Shown here piece after piece: positions 61,352 through 64,000 of a stretch of 64,000 nt of DNA. A program made the translations under genes and the position numbers. The DNA comes from Mycobacterium sp. IDR2000157661 (GTDB lineage Bacteria > Actinomycetota > Actinomycetes > Mycobacteriales > Mycobacteriaceae). The number at the start of each line of letters is the position of its first letter. Within the stretch, counting starts at the first letter, position 1. Under the pieces are notes generated by a model. That model saw only the letters and a list, made by a program, of their open reading frames with translations. It made no database searches and was not told the DNA's origin. The DNA lies in the NCBI RefSeq assembly GCF_022317005.1, contig NZ_CP081006.1, forward strand, positions 1 to 64,000, in the 5' to 3' direction.

Positions 61352-62728
61352 ATGTCGCCGCGTCCCCGGATCGCCCCGGCGTCCATGGCGTCGGCCGCCG
61401 TCATCGGGATCATCGTCGCGATGGGCGTGGCGCCGGGCGCGCTCGCCGAACCCTGCACCGGCGCCGCCGCCGCCGCTCAACCGCCTGCGGCGCCGAACAC
61501 CGAAGCCACGCCACCGTTGCCGGGCGGTCCGCCGGTCGGACACCGGCCCCGGGGCACCGACGATTCCGCCACGGCGCCGCAGCTCGGACTGCTGCAACAG
61601 CAGGCGCAGGTGCGCCCGCCGACACCGCCTGCGGCCGAACAGCAGCAGGCGCCCGTCGCGGCGCCGCAGCCGCCGCCTGCGCCTGCGCCGCCGGGAACCT
61701 CGATTGTCGGCTGGGTGACGGGTCCACAGAGCCCGAACGACACGATCGGGCGCTTCGCGGTCACCGGCACGGATCTCGGAATCATGTGGGACAACGGCGA
61801 TCCCGCCAATCGTCAGGTGCTGATGGCGTTCGGCGACACCTACGGGTACTGCGGCGTGCGGGGACAACAATGGCGCTACAACACCCTGTTCCGCACCCAG
61901 GACGGCGCTTTGTCCAGGACGGTCGCGGTGCCCGACGGCATGCTGGCCAACCGCTATTCGGGCTCGCCGCTGTGGGCGCCGGGGCTGTCGAAGCAGATCA
62001 TCAACAGCACCAAGTGGGCGCCGAACGAGAAGGGCATCATCCCCACCGCGGGCATCGCGGTCGGCACAACGCAGTACGTCAACTTCATGTCGATCCGTAG
62101 CTGGGACAGCGACGGACGGTGGACGACGAACTTCTCCGCGATCGCCGTATCGCCCGACAACGGCGAGAACTGGGGCGTCTACCCGGGCAGCGTGCGCTCG
62201 ACGGCCGCCGGCGACGTCGCGGGGGCGCCCGTCGTGCCGGGAAACCAGAACTTCCAGCAGGGTGCGTTCCTGCGTCCGGGTCCGGGCGACCCCTACCTGT
62301 ACTCGTTCGGAACCCCGTCGGGCCGCGGCGGTTCCGCCTACATCGCCCGGGTCGCCCCCGACGCCGTGCCCGACCCGCGAAGATACGAATACTGGAACGC
62401 CGACCGAAATGATTGGGTGACAAGCGATCCCGCAGCTGCGACACCCGTCATCCCGGGGCCCGTCGGCGAGATGTCCGCCCAGTTCAACACCCACCTCGGG
62501 CAGTATCTGGTGTTGTACTGCAACGGCGCCAACGACGTCGTCGCCAGGACTTCACCGGCCCCACAGGGGCCGTGGGGCCCCGAACGCGTGCTGGCGCGCT
62601 CGGCGGAGATTCCCGGCGGGATCTACGCGCCGTTCCTGCATCCGTGGTCGACCGGCAAGGAGCTGTACTTCAACCTGTCACAGTGGTCGACGTACAACGT
62701 GATGTTGATGCGCAGCGTGTTGCCGTGA
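61352..62728 (+). CDS. Secreted DUF4185 protein
   Basis: A 458-residue exported protein. A signal peptide (MASAAVIGIIVAMGVAPGALAEP) leads into a proline/alanine/glutamine-rich linker to about residue 115. The folded part has sialidase-like repeats: VLMAFGDTYGYCG, YSGSPLWAPG, AVSPDNGENWGVYPGSVR, YLYSFGTPSGRGGSAYIARV and GGIYAPFLHP. DUF4185 proteins are predicted glycoside hydrolases or binders with a five-bladed propeller; a role on arabinogalactan-type glycans is known for related families but not proven here. Confidence 0.88.
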   Translation: MSPRPRIAPASMASAAVIGIIVAMGVAPGALAEPCTGAAAAAQPPAAPNTEATPPLPGGPPVGHRPRGTDDSATAPQLGLLQQQAQVRPPTPPAAEQQQAPVAAPQPPPAPAPPGTSIVGWVTGPQSPNDTIGRFAVTGTDLGIMWDNGDPANRQVLMAFGDTYGYCGVRGQQWRYNTLFRTQDGALSRTVAVPDGMLANRYSGSPLWAPGLSKQIINSTKWAPNEKGIIPTAGIAVGTTQYVNFMSIRSWDSDGRWTTNFSAIAVSPDNGENWGVYPGSVRSTAAGDVAGAPVVPGNQNFQQGAFLRPGPGDPYLYSFGTPSGRGGSAYIARVAPDAVPDPRRYEYWNADRNDWVTSDPAAATPVIPGPVGEMSAQFNTHLGQYLVLYCNGANDVVARTSPAPQGPWGPERVLARSAEIPGGIYAPFLHPWSTGKELYFNLSQWSTYNVMLMRSVLP

Positions 62729-62781
62729 CCGGACGGCTCACCCGTCGGCGAGGCCGGTGCGCAAGGTCAGCGGCGTGGGCA

Positions 62782-64000
62782 TCACGCAATCCTCGCTTGC
62801 ATGCTGATCGTCGTCCCCGAGGCACTCGACTCGATCGAGACATCCTGCATCAGCGCTCTCATCAGGGCAATACCCCTGCCGCGATGAGCCGCGGGGTCGG
62901 GGCGAGGTGGCTTCCACTCGCCGTTGTCGATCACGGTCAGGTGCAACCGGTCGGCGAGCGCGAGCGCCCGCAGTGACACGGATCCCCCCGAGCTTCGCCG
63001 GTGCCCGTGTTCGATCGCGTTGGCCAGCGCCTCCCCTGCGGCGATCAACACGTCGAGTATCTGTGCGGAGTCGACGCCTGCCTGAGTGAGCCAGTCGCGC
63101 AGGCTGTTCCGCGTGGGCGCGAGTTCGTTCGCATCGGCCGCGATCTCGATCTCCAGCGGTGCGGGTTGGCGGTACAGCATGAGCGCCACGTCGTCCTGGT
63201 ATCCGTATTCGGGTGCCAGGCGCGTCATGATCTCGTCGGCCAGGTCGTCGAGTGCGGCGCCCGGACTGCCCTGCAAGATTTCGGCCGCCCGCCCGATACC
63301 CCGGTCCAACGACTCTCGGCGGCGTTCTACCAGGCCGTCGGTGTAGAGCAACAGCGTCGAGCGCGGCGGCATCTGCACACGCGCCTCGGGCCGCGCATGA
63401 TCGAAGGGCACGCCCAGCGGGGTGGCCGAGGCTTCGTCGAGCAGACGCATGTCGCGCTGGGCGGAAACGAGAATGGGTGGCGGATGGCCGGCGCTCGAGT
63501 ACACCAGGTCACCCGATGTCGGGCTGAGCACCGCGCAGAATGCCGTGGTGCACCGGGCGCCGGGCAGCCTGGCCGCGAACCGGTCCAGTGCCGACAGCGC
63601 TGCGGCTGGGCTGGCATGTTCCAGAAGCATTGCCCGGCAAGCGCTTCGGAGCTGGCCCATCACCGTTGCCGAAGCGAGGCCGTGACCGACGCAGTCACCG
63701 ACGATCAGTGCGACACGCTCGTCGTCGAGGTCCAGCACGTCGTACCAGTCACCGCCCACCTGCAACGGGTGCGTCGCCGGTTGATAGCGCACCGAAAAGC
63801 CGCTGGAGACTGTCGGACCGAGGATCGCATGCTGCAGCGCCAGCGCCGTTTCGCGCTGCTGGTCGAGTTGGTGCACCCGCTGCAGCCCCTGTGCCAACCG
63901 GCTCGCCAGCACCGTGAGCAGGGTGTGATCCTCGGCGGTGAACGGGCGGCGCTCCTGCAATGCGATGTGCAGCAGCAACACTCCCCGCGGATGCTGTAGA
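62782..64000 (-). CDS. RsbU-type PP2C phosphatase with HATPase domain, 5' end outside window
   Basis: The frame is open to the last base of the window (an internal GTG at 63981 is not needed as a start). The order is: end of a GAF-like domain (ERRPFTAEDHTLLTVLASRLAQGLQRV), a SpoIIE/PP2C domain (GGDWYDVLDLDDERVALIVGDCVGHGLASATVM, YSSAGHPPPILV, LLLYTDGLVERR, DDVALMLYR) and a C-terminal HATPase_c domain of the anti-sigma kinase type (AAGEALANAIEHGHRR, DNGEWKPP, GRGIALMRALM). Such proteins control SigF/SigB by dephosphorylating an anti-anti-sigma factor; the sigma gene 5 kb away is a possible, unproven client. Confidence 0.92.
   Translation of the reverse strand, partial: LQHPRGVLLLHIALQERRPFTAEDHTLLTVLASRLAQGLQRVHQLDQQRETALALQHAILGPTVSSGFSVRYQPATHPLQVGGDWYDVLDLDDERVALIVGDCVGHGLASATVMGQLRSACRAMLLEHASPAAALSALDRFAARLPGARCTTAFCAVLSPTSGDLVYSSAGHPPPILVSAQRDMRLLDEASATPLGVPFDHARPEARVQMPPRSTLLLYTDGLVERRRESLDRGIGRAAEILQGSPGAALDDLADEIMTRLAPEYGYQDDVALMLYRQPAPLEIEIAADANELAPTRNSLRDWLTQAGVDSAQILDVLIAAGEALANAIEHGHRRSSGGSVSLRALALADRLHLTVIDNGEWKPPRPDPAAHRGRGIALMRALMQDVSIESSASGTTISMQARIA

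Noticed and set aside
1..64000. CRISPR array or cas genes
   Set aside because: No regularly spaced repeats and no Cas-like proteins were seen.

Overview
The window is high-GC actinobacterial DNA that reads as a chromosome segment of a mycobacterium, probably a fast-growing Mycolicibacterium-type species. The markers are a DUF222/HNH (13E12-type) protein, mycobactin lysine acetyltransferase MbtK with an IdeR-box-like site, an R2-like ligand-binding oxidase with the metal-ligand numbering of the M. tuberculosis protein, MmpL transporters, a SigF-type sigma factor and many GTG/ATGA-overlapped operons. No search could be run, so the genus is an inference.

Positions 1-1753 and 31143-64000 are host chromosome. 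Between them lies a mobile element of about 29.4 kb integrated in the 3' part of a tRNA-Ala(GGC) gene. The tRNA is intact at the right edge (31143-31215, minus) and a 43-bp copy of its 3' part, with one mismatch, marks the left edge (1754-1796). A tyrosine integrase lies beside the tRNA. Two pairs of short repeats (GTTAGGACA and GATAGGACA, 11 bp apart in both places) flank the element internally and look like integrase arm sites. The element's own genes are integrase, two small excisionase-type HTH proteins, two HTH regulators, a RepA-like AAA helicase with a repeat-rich non-coding stretch behind it, a small-terminase-like protein, a zinc-ribbon protein and a large terminase. No portal, capsid, protease or tail gene is present. 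This resembles a phage satellite more than a complete prophage.

The element is itself layered. (a) Next to attL is a 519-aa protein of unknown function in a position where satellites often carry anti-phage genes. (b) A 6.6-kb insert at the 3' end of the terminase gene holds a self-contained sulfatase cassette: arylsulfatase, HAD phosphatase and formylglycine-generating enzyme in one operon, facing a SulP transporter. It is flanked by a 27-bp imperfect repeat made of terminase 3' codons, with a decayed tyrosine-integrase fragment beside the intact terminase, as if a second integrative element had used the terminase 3' end as its target. (c) An IS21-family element (12670-14829) has 5-bp target duplications. 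(d) A second cargo block (about 15.4-24.1 kb) carries TetR, MmpL, DUF6188-like, KstR-like TetR, thioesterase, P450 and another TetR gene, and ends at a serine resolvase with a res-like site but no transposase. Four copies of a 17-bp palindrome tie the promoters of this block into one regulon.

The right-hand host part carries: MFS exporter and phosphoglucomutase; a fluoride operon of two CrcB subunits and a triple-DUF190 protein; mbtK; CYTH/CHAD protein; a proteasome-beta-like hydrolase; TetR/SRPBCC genes; a secreted DUF1214-like protein; a GlcNAc PTS locus (EIICB divergent from EIIA-nagB-nagA); TVP38 protein and R2lox; a five-gene operon of Rieske oxygenase, small protein, TauD-type dioxygenase, LLM flavoprotein and CMD protein with a divergent LysR; MmpL; a SigF-type sigma factor with a SigF-like promoter; an Ltp2-like thiolase with a DUF35 partner; secreted esterase and DUF4185 protein; and, running off the right end, an RsbU-type phosphatase with a HATPase domain.
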